From: Lentzea flava
GTDB lineage: Bacteria > Actinomycetota > Actinomycetes > Mycobacteriales > Pseudonocardiaceae
Length of the DNA stretch: 64,000 bases
Assembly (NCBI RefSeq): GCF_014648475.1
Contig: NZ_BMRE01000010.1
Coordinates: 1 to 64,000 of the forward strand
Direction of reading: 5' to 3'
This document shows, piece after piece, positions 50,602 to 59,350 of the stretch. Under the pieces are notes generated by a model. That model was not told the origin of the DNA and ran no database searches. It worked only from the letters and a program-made list of their open reading frames with translations. The translations under genes were made by a program, and so were the position numbers. Every line of letters begins with the position of its first letter. Positions within the stretch are counted from its first letter, which is position 1.

Positions 50602-51582
50602 ATGAGTGCAGGCTGGAGACGTGCGGCAGCGGTCGCCGCGGTCGGACTGGTGCTCGCGGGATGCGGTCAGGCGGCGAAGAGCTCCGGCGGTGGTGACACC
50701 ATCGGCAAGCTGGAGATCATGGCTCCTGCCGACCCCGGCGGCGGCTGGGACCAGACCGCGCGCGCCATGCAGGCGGCGGTGTCCGGAGCGAAGCTGGCCG
50801 GATCCGTCCAGGTCAGCAACGTCGGCGGCGCGGGAGGCACGGTCGGCCTGCAGAAGCTGTCCAACGAGAAGTCCGACTCGTACCTGATGATCACCGGCCT
50901 GGTCATGGTCGGCGCGGTCGAGACGAACTCCTCGAAGGCACGGCTGGAGGAGACGACGCCCATCGCCCGGCTGACCGCCGAGGACGAGGTGCTCGTCGTG
51001 CCGGCGGACTCGCCGTACAAGACGACGGAAGAACTCCTGGCCGCCGTGCAGGAGAAGGGCAAGGGCGTGTCGATCACCGGCGGCTCGGCCGGCGGCACCG
51101 ACCACATCCTCGCCGGGATGTTGCTGAAGGCGAAGGACATCGACCCGGCCAAGCTGAACTACGTGCCGTACTCGGGCGGTGGCGAGTCGCTGGCCGCGTT
51201 GCTGGGCAAGAAGGTCGACGCAGGCATCTCCGGCATCGGCGAGTACCGCGAGCAGATCAAGGCGGGCAAGCTGCGCGCGCTCGGCACGTCCGGGCCCAAC
51301 CAGGACCAGACGCTGAAGGTGCCGACCTTCAAGGAGCAGAACCTCGGTGTCGAGCTCACGAACTGGCGCGGGGTCGTGGCACCGGGCGGGATCTCGCCGG
51401 AGGCCAAGAACCGGCTCACCAAGCTCGTGACCGACATGCACGCGAGCGAGCAGTGGAAGGCCGAGCTCACGAAGAAGGGCTGGACCGACACGTTCCTGAC
51501 CGGCAGCGAGTTCTCCACGTTCCTCAACAAGGAGATCGGCCGCATCCGTCCCGCGCTGCAGAACATCGGGCTCGTGAAGTGA
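50602..51582 (+). CDS. tctC: tripartite tricarboxylate transporter substrate-binding lipoprotein TctC
   Basis: A 326-aa Bug-family binding protein with a lipoprotein signal (RRAAAVAAVGLVLAGC). Mature features: LEIMAPADPGGGWDQTARAM, ITGGSAGGTDHILAGMLL and YVPYSGGGESLAALLGKKVD, all typical of the fold. ATG 50602 has GAGGAG 8 nt upstream. It delivers a di/tricarboxylate to TctAB. The stop overlaps the tctB GTG by 4 nt. Confidence 0.93.
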   Translation: MSAGWRRAAAVAAVGLVLAGCGQAAKSSGGGDTIGKLEIMAPADPGGGWDQTARAMQAAVSGAKLAGSVQVSNVGGAGGTVGLQKLSNEKSDSYLMITGLVMVGAVETNSSKARLEETTPIARLTAEDEVLVVPADSPYKTTEELLAAVQEKGKGVSITGGSAGGTDHILAGMLLKAKDIDPAKLNYVPYSGGGESLAALLGKKVDAGISGIGEYREQIKAGKLRALGTSGPNQDQTLKVPTFKEQNLGVELTNWRGVVAPGGISPEAKNRLTKLVTDMHASEQWKAELTKKGWTDTFLTGSEFSTFLNKEIGRIRPALQNIGLVK

Positions 51583-52082
51583 TCTCGGGAAAAACCTCCG
51601 AGAAGGTCGAAGAGTACGCGTTCGGCGGTCTGGTCGCGGCGATCGGGATCTTCACCCTCGTCGACGCGACCACGATCGCCGCGCGTGCGGACAACGCGGT
51701 CGGGCCGCGTGCTTTTCCTTACGCCGTAGGGGCTCTGCTCGTCGTGACGGGGGTGGCGGCGATCGTCGCCACCGCCCGCGGCAGGCTCGGCCAGGCGGAG
51801 GAGGGCGAGGACGTCGACTCCGGCGTCCGCACCGACTGGGTCACCGTGGGCAAGCTGGTGGCCGTGCTGGTGGCACACCTGGTGCTGATCGGCCTGGTCG
51901 GCTGGCCGGTCGCGGCGGCCGTGCTGTTCTTCGGGGCGGCGTGGACGCTCGGCGCGGTGTGGTGGCGTGCGCTGCCGATCGCGGTGGTGCTGGCGCTGGT
52001 CGTGCAGGTGGTGTTCGCGTGGGGTCTGGGCCTGTCGCTGCCCGCCGGGATCTTCGAAGGGGTGCCGTTCCTCGATGGATAG
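51579..52082 (+). CDS. tctB: tripartite tricarboxylate transporter small membrane subunit TctB
   Basis: A 167-aa protein with four membrane helices ([71 protein letters not shown]) and a hydrophobic end, normal for TctB. It starts with GTG 51579 overlapping the tctC stop, and its stop overlaps the tctA start by 8 nt. Confidence 0.9.
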   Translation: MISGKTSEKVEEYAFGGLVAAIGIFTLVDATTIAARADNAVGPRAFPYAVGALLVVTGVAAIVATARGRLGQAEEGEDVDSGVRTDWVTVGKLVAVLVAHLVLIGLVGWPVAAAVLFFGAAWTLGAVWWRALPIAVVLALVVQVVFAWGLGLSLPAGIFEGVPFLDG

Positions 52083-53571
52083 CATCACCGCTCTGCTGGA
52101 GGGTTTCGCCACCGCCGCGCAGCCCGCCTACCTGCTGTACGCGCTGCTGGGCGTCACGCTCGGCACGGCCGTCGGCGTGCTGCCGGGCATCGGACCGGCG
52201 ATGACGGTGGCGTTGCTGCTGCCGTTGACGTACTCGCTCGATCCCACGGCGGCGCTGATCATCTTCGCGGGCATCTACTACGGCGGCATGTACGGCGGGT
52301 CGACGACGTCGATCCTGCTGAACACGCCGGGTGAGTCGGCGTCGATCGTGACAGCCTTGGAAGGCAACAAGATGGCGCGCGCCGGACGAGGCGCGGCGGC
52401 ACTCGCGACGGCGGCGATCGGGTCGTTCGTGGCGGGCACGATCGCCACCGTGTTGCTGACGCTGCTGGCGCCGGCGATCGCCGACATCGCCGTGACCCTG
52501 GGTCCTGCCGACTACGTGGCGCTGATGGTGGTCGCGTTCACGACCGTCGCGGCACTGCTCGGGTCGTCGCCCGTGCGCGGCTTGGCCTCGTTGGGCCTCG
52601 GGCTCTTCATCGGCCTGATCGGCACGGACACCCTGTCGGGACAGCAGCGGTTCACGCTCGGGGTCTCCACGCTGGCCGACGGCATCGACGTGGTCGTGGT
52701 GGCGGTCGGTGTGTTCGCGGTCGGCGAGGCGCTGTACGTGGCGTCACGGCTGCGGCACGGGCCGATCGAGGTGATCCCCGTCGGTGGCAGGTGGATGACC
52801 CGCTCGTTCTGGGCGCGCTCTTGGAAACCGTGGCTGCGCGGCACGTTCATCGGGTTCCCGATCGGCACCGTGCCGGCCGGTGGCGCGGACGTGTCGACGT
52901 TCCTGTCCTACGCGGCCGAGAAGAAGCTGTCGAAGCGGCCGGAGGAGTTCGGGCACGGGGCCATCGAGGGCGTGGCGGGTCCTGAGGCGGCCAACAACGC
53001 TGCCGCGGCAGGCGTTCTGGTGCCGTTGCTGACGCTGGGCCTGCCGACGTCGGCGACCGCCGCGGTGATCGTGGCGGCGTTCCAGAGCTACGGCATCCAG
53101 CCGGGACCGTTGCTGTTCACCAACAACTCGGCGATGGTGTGGGCGCTGATCGCGTCGCTCTACATCGGCAACGTGATGCTGCTCGTGCTGAACCTGCCGC
53201 TGGTGAAGATGTGGGTGAAGGTGCTGCAGATTCCGCGGCCGTACCTGTACGCGGGCATCCTGCTGTTCGCGGCGCTGGGCACCTACGCCGTGAACTTCGT
53301 CGTGGACGACCTGATCGTGTTGCTGGTGATCGGTGTGGCCGGGTTCTTCATGCGGCGGCACGGTTATCCGGTCGCGCCGCTCGTGGTCGGGCTGATTCTC
53401 GGGCCGATGGCGGAGGAACAGGTCCGGCGCACGCTGCAGATCAGCGAAGGCTCGCTCAGCGCGTTGGTGACGAGCCCGTTCGCGGCGGTCGCCTACGGCG
53501 TGCTCGTCGTGTTGCTGGCGGTGGCGGTCGTGGTTCGGTTGCGCCAGAAGAAGGTCGAGTCATTGGTGTAG
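52075..53571 (+). CDS. tctA: tripartite tricarboxylate transporter large membrane subunit TctA
   Basis: A 498-aa permease with about 11-12 membrane segments. Diagnostic motifs: [79 protein letters not shown] and [16 protein letters not shown]. It uses an ion gradient to move the carboxylate. Third gene of tctCBA. Confidence 0.95.
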   Translation: MDSITALLEGFATAAQPAYLLYALLGVTLGTAVGVLPGIGPAMTVALLLPLTYSLDPTAALIIFAGIYYGGMYGGSTTSILLNTPGESASIVTALEGNKMARAGRGAAALATAAIGSFVAGTIATVLLTLLAPAIADIAVTLGPADYVALMVVAFTTVAALLGSSPVRGLASLGLGLFIGLIGTDTLSGQQRFTLGVSTLADGIDVVVVAVGVFAVGEALYVASRLRHGPIEVIPVGGRWMTRSFWARSWKPWLRGTFIGFPIGTVPAGGADVSTFLSYAAEKKLSKRPEEFGHGAIEGVAGPEAANNAAAAGVLVPLLTLGLPTSATAAVIVAAFQSYGIQPGPLLFTNNSAMVWALIASLYIGNVMLLVLNLPLVKMWVKVLQIPRPYLYAGILLFAALGTYAVNFVVDDLIVLLVIGVAGFFMRRHGYPVAPLVVGLILGPMAEEQVRRTLQISEGSLSALVTSPFAAVAYGVLVVLLAVAVVVRLRQKKVESLV

Positions 53572-53613
53572 ATCAGATCAAGTGAATTAATCTCTGGAAC
53601 ACCGTGGAAATGG

Positions 53614-53642
53614 TTACCAGGCACCGAGGCCTGCCCTAAGGT
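53614..53642 (+). promoter_or_regulatory. putative leaderless promoter of the SARP gene
   Basis: TTACCA (53614-53619), a 17-nt spacer and TAAGGT (53637-53642), then 7 nt to the GTG at 53650, with no Shine-Dalgarno. Confidence 0.5.
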
Positions 53643-53649
53643 CTCGGCG

Positions 53650-56616
53650 GTGAAATTCGGAGTGCTCGGCCCGTTGACCGTGACCACCAGCGACGGTGTG
53701 CCCATCACGGTCGGCGGTGCCAGGCTACGCACCCTCCTCGCGGTTCTGCTCTTCCACGCCGGAAACCCGATCTCGGTCGGCCGCCTGGTCGACACGGTGT
53801 GGGACGGCGCACCGCCGAAATCGCATCTGTCCAATTTGCACACTTACATCTCCCGGCTGCGGGACCGGCTCGACGGCGTGCGAATCGACCATTTCGACGG
53901 CCAGTTCTGCCTGTACCTGCCCCCGGACGCGCTGGACCTGCTGCGGTTCCGCCGTGAAGCGGAGGCAGGCAGGCTGGCCGTCCGCGGCGGCGATCCGGCC
54001 GCGGCGGCCGAGCACTTCCGCGCCGCGCTGGCGCAGTGGCGGGACCGGCCGTTGCCCGACCTCAGCGTGCCGGGGCTGGAAGCGGAGATCACCGAGCTGG
54101 AGGCGACCAGGCTGAACCTCGTCGAGGAGTGCTTCGCCGCCGAGCTCGCGACCGGGCGTGGTGGTGAGCTGGTCGGCGAACTGCAGGCGGCGGTCGCCGA
54201 ACATCCGACCAGGGAACGGTTGTGCGGCCAGCTGATGACCGCGCTGTGCGAGGCGGGCAGGCAGGCCGACGCGCTCGCGGTCTACCGGACGGCACGAGCC
54301 ACCCTGGTCGACGCGCTCGGCGTCGAGCCGGGCCCCGAACTGCGGCAGCTGCACGAGAAGATCCTGCGCGGTGAGCCACCACGCCTCTCGGCGGCGCTGC
54401 GCACCGGGTTCCCGATCTGCCAGCTGCCGCCGGACGTCGCCGACTTCTCCGGCCGGGCACCGATGCTCGACGAACTCACGAACGTCTTGCGCGCCAGCAC
54501 TTCCACCGTTCCCGTCGTCGTGCTGACCGGCAAGCCGGGCGTGGGGAAGACCGCTCTCGCCATGCGCGTCGCCCACCAGCTGCGCAGCGAGTTCCCCGAC
54601 GGGCAGTTGTTCACCCGTCTCACCGGCGCCACGCGCGAACCCAAGCAGGCGCACGACACGCTCGCCGGGCTGCTGCGCGCGACCGGGGCGTCCGGGGCGT
54701 CGATCCCCGACGACCCGGAGGAACGCGCCGCGCTGTTCCGCGCCCGGCTGGCCGACCGCCGGGTGCTCGTCGTGCTCGACGACGCCGCGAGCCCGCACCA
54801 GGTGCGGCCGCTGCTGCCCGGCACGCCCGGCTGCGCGGTCCTGGTGAGCAGCCGGACCAGGCTGAGCGGCCTGGCCGGGGTGCAGCGGTTTGCGGTGCTG
54901 CCGTTCACCGACGACGAAGCGCGGCACTTCCTGGAACGGGTGGCCGGGCCCGCGCGCGTCGGCGCGGAACCGGTCGCGGCGAGCCGGGTGGCGGCGATGT
55001 GCGGCAACCTGCCCCTGGCGTTGCGGATCGCGGCCACCCGGCTCGCCACCAGGCCGCAGCTCAGCCTGCGGTACCTGGCCAGGCGGCTGGGCGACGAACG
55101 GCACCGGCTGGACGAGCTCGCGATCAGCGACCTGCAGGTCAGGGCGAGCCTGGCGGTAAGCTACGACGCGCTGACCCCGTTGGGGCGCAAGGCGTTCCGC
55201 CGGATGAGCCTGCTGGGCCCGCACAGCGTGCCCGGCTGGGTGGTCGCAGTCCTGCTGGACGCCGCGGACGCGGACGGCGTGCTCGAGGAGCTCGTGGAAG
55301 CCAGCCTGCTCGACCCGGCCGGCTCCGACGCGGCCGGGGAGCCCCGCTACCGCATGCACGACCTGCTGCGCGTGTTCGGCGCCGAGCGCGCCGAGACCGA
55401 GGACACCGAGTCCGACCGGCTGGGCGCCTGCCGCCGCGTGGTCGACGCCGCGCTGGCGTTCGCCGACGCGGCTGCCAGGCGGATGCCGCGGACGTTCACG
55501 CTGTCCAGGCTGAACGACGTCGTCGCCGCACCGGCGGTTGGGGTGCACGACCTGATCGACGACCCGGTCGCGTGGTTCACCGCCGAGCAGTCGAACCTGA
55601 TCCACCTCGTGCGGATGGCCTGCGCCCGCGGCTGGCACCGCGAGGCCGCGCTGCTCGCCGAACGCCTCGACGTGAAGCTGTGGAGCAGGAGCGAGTGGGC
55701 GGAAATGCGCACGCTGCACGAAGTCCTGCGCGGCTCCGACGAGCGCACGGCTGCCAGGGCCGAGTTCGTGCTCACCCTGATCGACGCGCATCGCGGCCAC
55801 CACGACCAGGTCGCCGTCCGGTTCGAGCGGTGCTGCAAGGAGTTCGAACGGCTGGGTGACCTGCACGCGCTGGCCTGCGCGTTGAGCAACTACGCCCACT
55901 TCCTCGCGCTGACGGGAGAAGCTGAACGGTCACTGCCCGACGCCGAGCGCGCGATCGAGCTGTTCCGCGCCGAGGGTGACGGTTTCGGCGAAGCCGCCGC
56001 CCGCCGGTCGGCCTCGATCACGCTGGGCAGGCTCGGCCGGCTGACCGAAGCGCTGGCACACAGTGAGCGGGCACTGGCGCTGGCACGCGAGCTGAACGAG
56101 GACCGGCAGATCGCGCTCGCACTGAGCGAGGTGGCCTGGGTCCGGCTGCTGACCGGTGAGCTCTCCGGCGCCCGCACCGCGGGAACGGACGCGGTGACGC
56201 TCTTCCGCGCCCTCGGCGAACGGTCCGCGCTGGCCAACACGTTGTACGACCTCGGGTTGGTCGAAGCCAGGCTCGGGCACCGCGACGGCGCCGTGCGGTG
56301 CTTCGAGGAGAGCGGGCAGCTCGCCAGCGACATCGACGAGCGGCCACTGGTGGCGGCGACCGCCCGCGGCCTCGCCGCCGCCCGGATCGGCACCCAGGAG
56401 GCGGTTTCCGCGTTGCGGGACAGCCTCGAGGTGTTCCGGGAGCTGGCCGTCGACTCGGAGCAGACCATCACGTTGCACCTCCTCGCCGACGCGCTCGACG
56501 CCACCGGTTCTTGCGGTGCCGGCGCACGCGCCGAGGCCGACCGGTTGGCTGACCGGCCGGACCTCGTCACGAGCGTCAAGCTGGGCGCACTGCTCGCACT
56601 GTCCACTGAGGACTGA
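53650..56616 (+). CDS. SARP/AfsR-family transcriptional regulator (BTAD-NB-ARC-TPR)
   Basis: A 988-aa regulator. The N-terminal OmpR-like DNA-binding domain (KFGVLGPLTVTTSDGVPITV, YISRLRDRLDG) and bacterial transcriptional activation domain (to ~240) are followed by an NB-ARC ATPase with Walker A VVLTGKPGVGKTALAMRVAH (~292) and Walker B RRVLVVLDDAASPHQVRPLL (~372), then TPR-like helical repeats in the last ~350 residues. This is the full AfsR layout, typical of regulators of secondary metabolism or development. No biosynthetic genes adjoin it in this window. GTG start, apparently leaderless. Confidence 0.92.
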   Translation: MKFGVLGPLTVTTSDGVPITVGGARLRTLLAVLLFHAGNPISVGRLVDTVWDGAPPKSHLSNLHTYISRLRDRLDGVRIDHFDGQFCLYLPPDALDLLRFRREAEAGRLAVRGGDPAAAAEHFRAALAQWRDRPLPDLSVPGLEAEITELEATRLNLVEECFAAELATGRGGELVGELQAAVAEHPTRERLCGQLMTALCEAGRQADALAVYRTARATLVDALGVEPGPELRQLHEKILRGEPPRLSAALRTGFPICQLPPDVADFSGRAPMLDELTNVLRASTSTVPVVVLTGKPGVGKTALAMRVAHQLRSEFPDGQLFTRLTGATREPKQAHDTLAGLLRATGASGASIPDDPEERAALFRARLADRRVLVVLDDAASPHQVRPLLPGTPGCAVLVSSRTRLSGLAGVQRFAVLPFTDDEARHFLERVAGPARVGAEPVAASRVAAMCGNLPLALRIAATRLATRPQLSLRYLARRLGDERHRLDELAISDLQVRASLAVSYDALTPLGRKAFRRMSLLGPHSVPGWVVAVLLDAADADGVLEELVEASLLDPAGSDAAGEPRYRMHDLLRVFGAERAETEDTESDRLGACRRVVDAALAFADAAARRMPRTFTLSRLNDVVAAPAVGVHDLIDDPVAWFTAEQSNLIHLVRMACARGWHREAALLAERLDVKLWSRSEWAEMRTLHEVLRGSDERTAARAEFVLTLIDAHRGHHDQVAVRFERCCKEFERLGDLHALACALSNYAHFLALTGEAERSLPDAERAIELFRAEGDGFGEAAARRSASITLGRLGRLTEALAHSERALALARELNEDRQIALALSEVAWVRLLTGELSGARTAGTDAVTLFRALGERSALANTLYDLGLVEARLGHRDGAVRCFEESGQLASDIDERPLVAATARGLAAARIGTQEAVSALRDSLEVFRELAVDSEQTITLHLLADALDATGSCGAGARAEADRLADRPDLVTSVKLGALLALSTED

Positions 56617-56619
56617 GCG

Positions 56620-57222
56620 TCAGACTCCGGTGCAGACCACCGACGCGAACGGACCCTTGTCCGTCTTCGTCGACACGACCTGGCCGTCGACGGTGATCTT
56701 GCACGTCACCGTGCCACCGTCCTCGCCCGCGGTCACGGTGAGCATGCCGCCCTTGACCAGACCCTTGTTCTCGGTCTCCTTCGACCACGGCAGCGTCGCC
56801 GCGGTCTCTTCCTTGGGGTTGAGTGTCTCGCCGTAGGTCACGTCGACGTTCTTGGCGTCACCGGTCACCTCGTACTTCACCTTGGCGACCTTGTTGACCT
56901 CCTCGTTGACCTCGTTGACCGCGGAGCCGATCACGGCGACCCACACGACGCAGACGACGAGGCCCACGACTGAGGTGATGATGCCGATGATCGAAAGCCA
57001 CTTGTTGGTGGCCTTGCCCTTCTTCACGCGGACGACACCGACGATGGAGAAGATCAGGCCGAGGACGACCAACGGCCAGGCGATCATCCCGACGAACGGG
57101 ATCGGCGAAAACACCAGACCTGTCAAGCCGAGCACGAACCCGGTGATGCCCAAGCCGTTGCGGGGCTGCTGCTGCACGGCGTTGTGCGGCGGCACGGGCG
57201 GCTGGTAGGTCTGCTGGGACAC
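56620..57222 (-). CDS. DUF4190 membrane protein with MmpS-like C-terminal domain
   Basis: A 200-aa protein: a Pro/Gln-rich cytoplasmic start (QQTYQPPVPPHNAVQQQP), a DUF4190 unit with three hydrophobic segments (ITGFVLGLTGLVFSPIPFVG, WPLVVLGLIFSIVGVVRVKK, SIIGIITSVVGLVVCVVW), then an extracytoplasmic beta-sandwich resembling MmpS (YEVTGDAKNVDVTYGE, ATLPWSKE, GTVTCKITVDGQVVS). GTG 57222 with AAAGGA upstream. Function unknown; no MmpL partner is nearby. Confidence 0.8.
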   Translation of the reverse strand: MSQQTYQPPVPPHNAVQQQPRNGLGITGFVLGLTGLVFSPIPFVGMIAWPLVVLGLIFSIVGVVRVKKGKATNKWLSIIGIITSVVGLVVCVVWVAVIGSAVNEVNEEVNKVAKVKYEVTGDAKNVDVTYGETLNPKEETAATLPWSKETENKGLVKGGMLTVTAGEDGGTVTCKITVDGQVVSTKTDKGPFASVVCTGV

Positions 57223-57309
57223 GGGTGTTCCTTTCAACTGACAAATGCGAATGACCCGGAGGTCGTGGAACACCCTTCCGCCCGCCACCACACGCACCGT
57301 GCACATCTC

Positions 57310-57326
57310 GAACACAGTTCGTGTTC
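57310..57326. promoter_or_regulatory. 17-bp palindrome in the divergent region before the XRE regulator
   Basis: GAACAC-AGTTC-GTGTTC is a perfect 6-5-6 inverted repeat between the DUF4190 gene (start 57222, minus) and the XRE regulator (start 57381, plus). It overlaps CGAAC-ACA-GTTCG (57309-57321), which looks like an SOS box but has a 3-nt rather than a 4-nt centre. Confidence 0.45.
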
Positions 57327-57380
57327 CGCCCACAGCAGAACGGCTGCCGCGGGCCACCCGGCTGCTGTCACCATGACGTC

Positions 57381-57701
57381 ATGGCGGAGATCCTGGACTT
57401 CAACCGCGCTCCCGAGCCGTTGTGGCGCGAGGCTCTGGGCCGGAAGCTGCGCGAGGCCAGAGAGGAGCGCGGCGACCGCCTGGTCGACGTGGCCGAACGG
57501 GCCGGCATCTCGGTGCAGTACCTGTCCGAGATCGAGCGCGGCCGCAAGGAGCCGTCGAGCGAGATGATCGCCGCGGTCACCGGTGCGCTGGGCATCGACC
57601 TGGCCGATCTGCTGATCGGGATCGCCGGCCAGGTCCGCCACTTTCACACGTCGCGGCCGATCGGACGTCCGTCTGGTCCCGTGCTCATGGCCGTCGCCTA
57701 A
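57381..57701 (+). CDS. ClgR/PopR-type XRE regulator beside clpP genes
   Basis: A 106-aa XRE-family DNA-binding protein: WREALGRKLREAREERGDRL, DVAERAGISVQYLSEIERGR, KEPSSEMIAAVTGALGID. The ISVQYLSEIERGRKEPSSE helix region is the hallmark of ClgR/PopR, actinobacterial activators of clp protease genes that are themselves degraded by ClpP through C-terminal Ala residues; this protein ends VLMAVA. In Streptomyces PopR activates the clpP3P4 operon. Here the gene converges on a clpP pair and its stop overlaps the last clpP stop region by 4 nt. ATG 57381 has no clear Shine-Dalgarno. Confidence 0.85.
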   Translation: MAEILDFNRAPEPLWREALGRKLREAREERGDRLVDVAERAGISVQYLSEIERGRKEPSSEMIAAVTGALGIDLADLLIGIAGQVRHFHTSRPIGRPSGPVLMAVA

Positions 57702-58285
57702 CGCTGTTCGAGCACCTGGTCCGCGAGGCCGTACTCGACGGTGCCCGCCGCGTCGAACACGCGGTCCCGGTCGGTGTCGTGGCGCAGTTCGGCCACGCTC
57801 CGGCCGGTGTGGCGGGACAGGATCTCCTCCAGCTGCGTGCGCACCCTGACCACCTCGTCCGCCGCGAGGATCAGATCGGGGATCGTGCCACGCCCCTGCG
57901 CCGCGGGCTGGTGCAGCACGACCCTGCTGTGCGGCAGCACGGCCCTGCGCCCCGGCGCACCCGCCGCCAGCAGCACCGCACCGGCCGCCACCGCCTGACC
58001 CACGCACGTCGTCGCGACCGGCGCCTTGATGTAGCGCATGGTGTCGTAGAGCGCGAGCATCGCCGACGGGTCGCCGCCCTCGCAGTTGATGTAGAGGTTG
58101 ATCTCCAGGTCCGGGTTGTCGGACTCCAGGTGCAGCAGCTGCGCGATCAACGCGTTGGCGACACCCGAGTCGATCGCGGTGCCGAGGTAGACGATCCGCG
58201 AGCTCAGCAGGTGCGAGTAGACGTCCATGATCCGCTCGCCACGGGCGTCCCGCGTGATGACGTTGGGAATGGTGTAGGTGCTCAT
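57698..58285 (-). CDS. ClpP-like protein lacking the catalytic serine
   Basis: A 195-aa ClpP-fold protein. The segment that carries the nucleophile, normally GQAASMGA, reads GQAVAAGA, so Ala100 (codon GCG) replaces the catalytic Ser. The other triad members appear intact: His125 in LPHSRVVLHQP and Asp174 in HDTDRDRVF. INCEGGD stands where INSPGGS is usual. It should assemble with the intact ClpP encoded just upstream (ATGA-type 4-nt overlap) but not cleave peptides itself, comparable in principle to plastid/cyanobacterial ClpR subunits. The Ser loss is read directly; the structural role is inferred. Confidence 0.9.
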   Translation of the reverse strand: MSTYTIPNVITRDARGERIMDVYSHLLSSRIVYLGTAIDSGVANALIAQLLHLESDNPDLEINLYINCEGGDPSAMLALYDTMRYIKAPVATTCVGQAVAAGAVLLAAGAPGRRAVLPHSRVVLHQPAAQGRGTIPDLILAADEVVRVRTQLEEILSRHTGRSVAELRHDTDRDRVFDAAGTVEYGLADQVLEQR

Positions 58286-58896
58286 GCGACGGCTCCCGAG
58301 TGCAGTCCCAGCTTGTGCGTGCGGACGGGAACGACCTGCGCGAGGTCGCTCACGATGTGGTCGATGAAGCCGTACTCACGTGCCTGTTCGGTGGTGAACC
58401 ACCTGTCGTGCAACGAATCCGTGAAGATCCGGTCGAACGGCTGCCCGGTGTCCTCCGCGATCAGCCCGAGCACGGTGTCCCTGGTGTAGCGCAGGTCGTC
58501 CGCCTGCACCTCGACCTCGACCGCCGAGCCGGCGATGCCCGCACTGCCCTGGTGCATCAGGATCCGCGCGTGCGGCAACGCGAACCGCTTTCCCTTGGTA
58601 CCGGCGGAGAGCAGGAACTGCCCCGCGCTGCACGCGAGGCCGAGCGCCAGCGTCGCGACGTCGCACGGCACGAGCCGCATCACGTCCCGGATCGCCAGCA
58701 TCGAGGGCACCGAACCACCCGGCGAGTTGATCCACAACGCGATGTCCTGCCGCGGGTCCTCGCTCGCCAGCGACAGCAGCTGCGTCGCCAGCACCGTTCC
58801 GTTGTCGTCGTCGAGCGGGCCGTCGAGAATCAGCACCCGCTGACCGAAGAACCGTTCCCGCAGCCCGGGGCTGAAGAGCTTCTCGTTGTTCGTCAT
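58282..58896 (-). CDS. clpP: ATP-dependent Clp protease proteolytic subunit, catalytically complete
   Basis: A 204-aa ClpP. Triad: Ser90 in LALGLACSAGQFLLSAG, His115 in LPHARILMHQG, and Asp164 in DSLHDRWFTTEQA; WINSPGGSVPSMLAIRD is canonical. GLACSAG deviates from the common GQAASMG around the nucleophile. It is the first gene of a two-gene clpP operon whose second product has lost its Ser. It ends SGAVA, similar to the AVA end of the neighbouring XRE regulator. No clear Shine-Dalgarno precedes the ATG; CATCGT lies 7 nt upstream on the minus strand and may be a -10. Confidence 0.92.
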   Translation of the reverse strand: MTNNEKLFSPGLRERFFGQRVLILDGPLDDDNGTVLATQLLSLASEDPRQDIALWINSPGGSVPSMLAIRDVMRLVPCDVATLALGLACSAGQFLLSAGTKGKRFALPHARILMHQGSAGIAGSAVEVEVQADDLRYTRDTVLGLIAEDTGQPFDRIFTDSLHDRWFTTEQAREYGFIDHIVSDLAQVVPVRTHKLGLHSGAVA

Positions 58897-58909
58897 GCCG
58901 TCGACGATG

Positions 58910-58926
58910 CCGTCGGGTGCCGACGG
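58910..58926. promoter_or_regulatory. 17-bp palindrome upstream of the clpP pair
   Basis: CCGTCGG-GTG-CCGACGG is a perfect 7-3-7 inverted repeat 14 nt upstream of the clpP ATG. If CATCGT (plus 58904-58909) is the -10, the palindrome exactly fills the -35/-10 spacer, a position used by activators that remodel the promoter. A binding site for the adjacent ClgR/PopR-type protein is a reasonable guess. Confidence 0.45.
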
Positions 58927-58953
58927 TTCGCCGCTTTCTCTGCTGTGGGCAGA

Positions 58954-59350
58954 TCAGCTCTGAGCAGGCACGTACTCGTCCGCCGGGCGGCCGGGGATGT
59001 CCACGTCGACGGCGAACAGCGCGCCGTCGTGCAGAGTCGGGCGGCGCAGGCCGTATCTGGCGGTGGTGATGAACAACCGGGTCATGTCCTGGCCGCCGAG
59101 GCAGACGCTCGTCGGCTGCCGGGCGGGTGCACAATGCCGCGGGCACTGTCGGCCAGGTACATGTGCTTGCCGTCGTGGGAGAACGCCGGGCCGTTCGGGT
59201 CGGCCACCGCGTCGTTCACCCGCATGCCTCGCCCGCGAGGGACTGCAGGATCGGGCCGTCGAGGAGGTCGACCACGACCAGCCTGCCGTTGATCCAGCGC
59301 GCGCCTTCGCCGAGTTCGAGCTGCTCGAAGTTCCACTGCGTCAACGTCAT
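58954..59350 (-). pseudogene. SMP-30/gluconolactonase pseudogene
   Basis: Three fragments in three different frames together trace an SMP-30/gluconolactonase-type gene. The N-terminal piece (59350-59216) has LGEGARWINGRLVVVDLLDG; a middle piece near 59230-59140 reads RVNDAVADPNGPAFSHDGKH and MYLADSARGIV; the C-terminal piece ending at 58954 reads TSVCLGGQDMTRLFITTARY. The total is 397 bp against about 850 bp for a whole gene, so it has both frameshifts and internal deletions. Its ATG overlaps the epimerase-like stop (ATGA), showing it was once coupled to that gene. Confidence 0.85.

Noticed and set aside
57309..57321. LexA/SOS box
   Set aside because: CGAAC-ACA-GTTCG has a 3-nt centre; the actinobacterial and Bacillus boxes need four. 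Reported only as a dyad.
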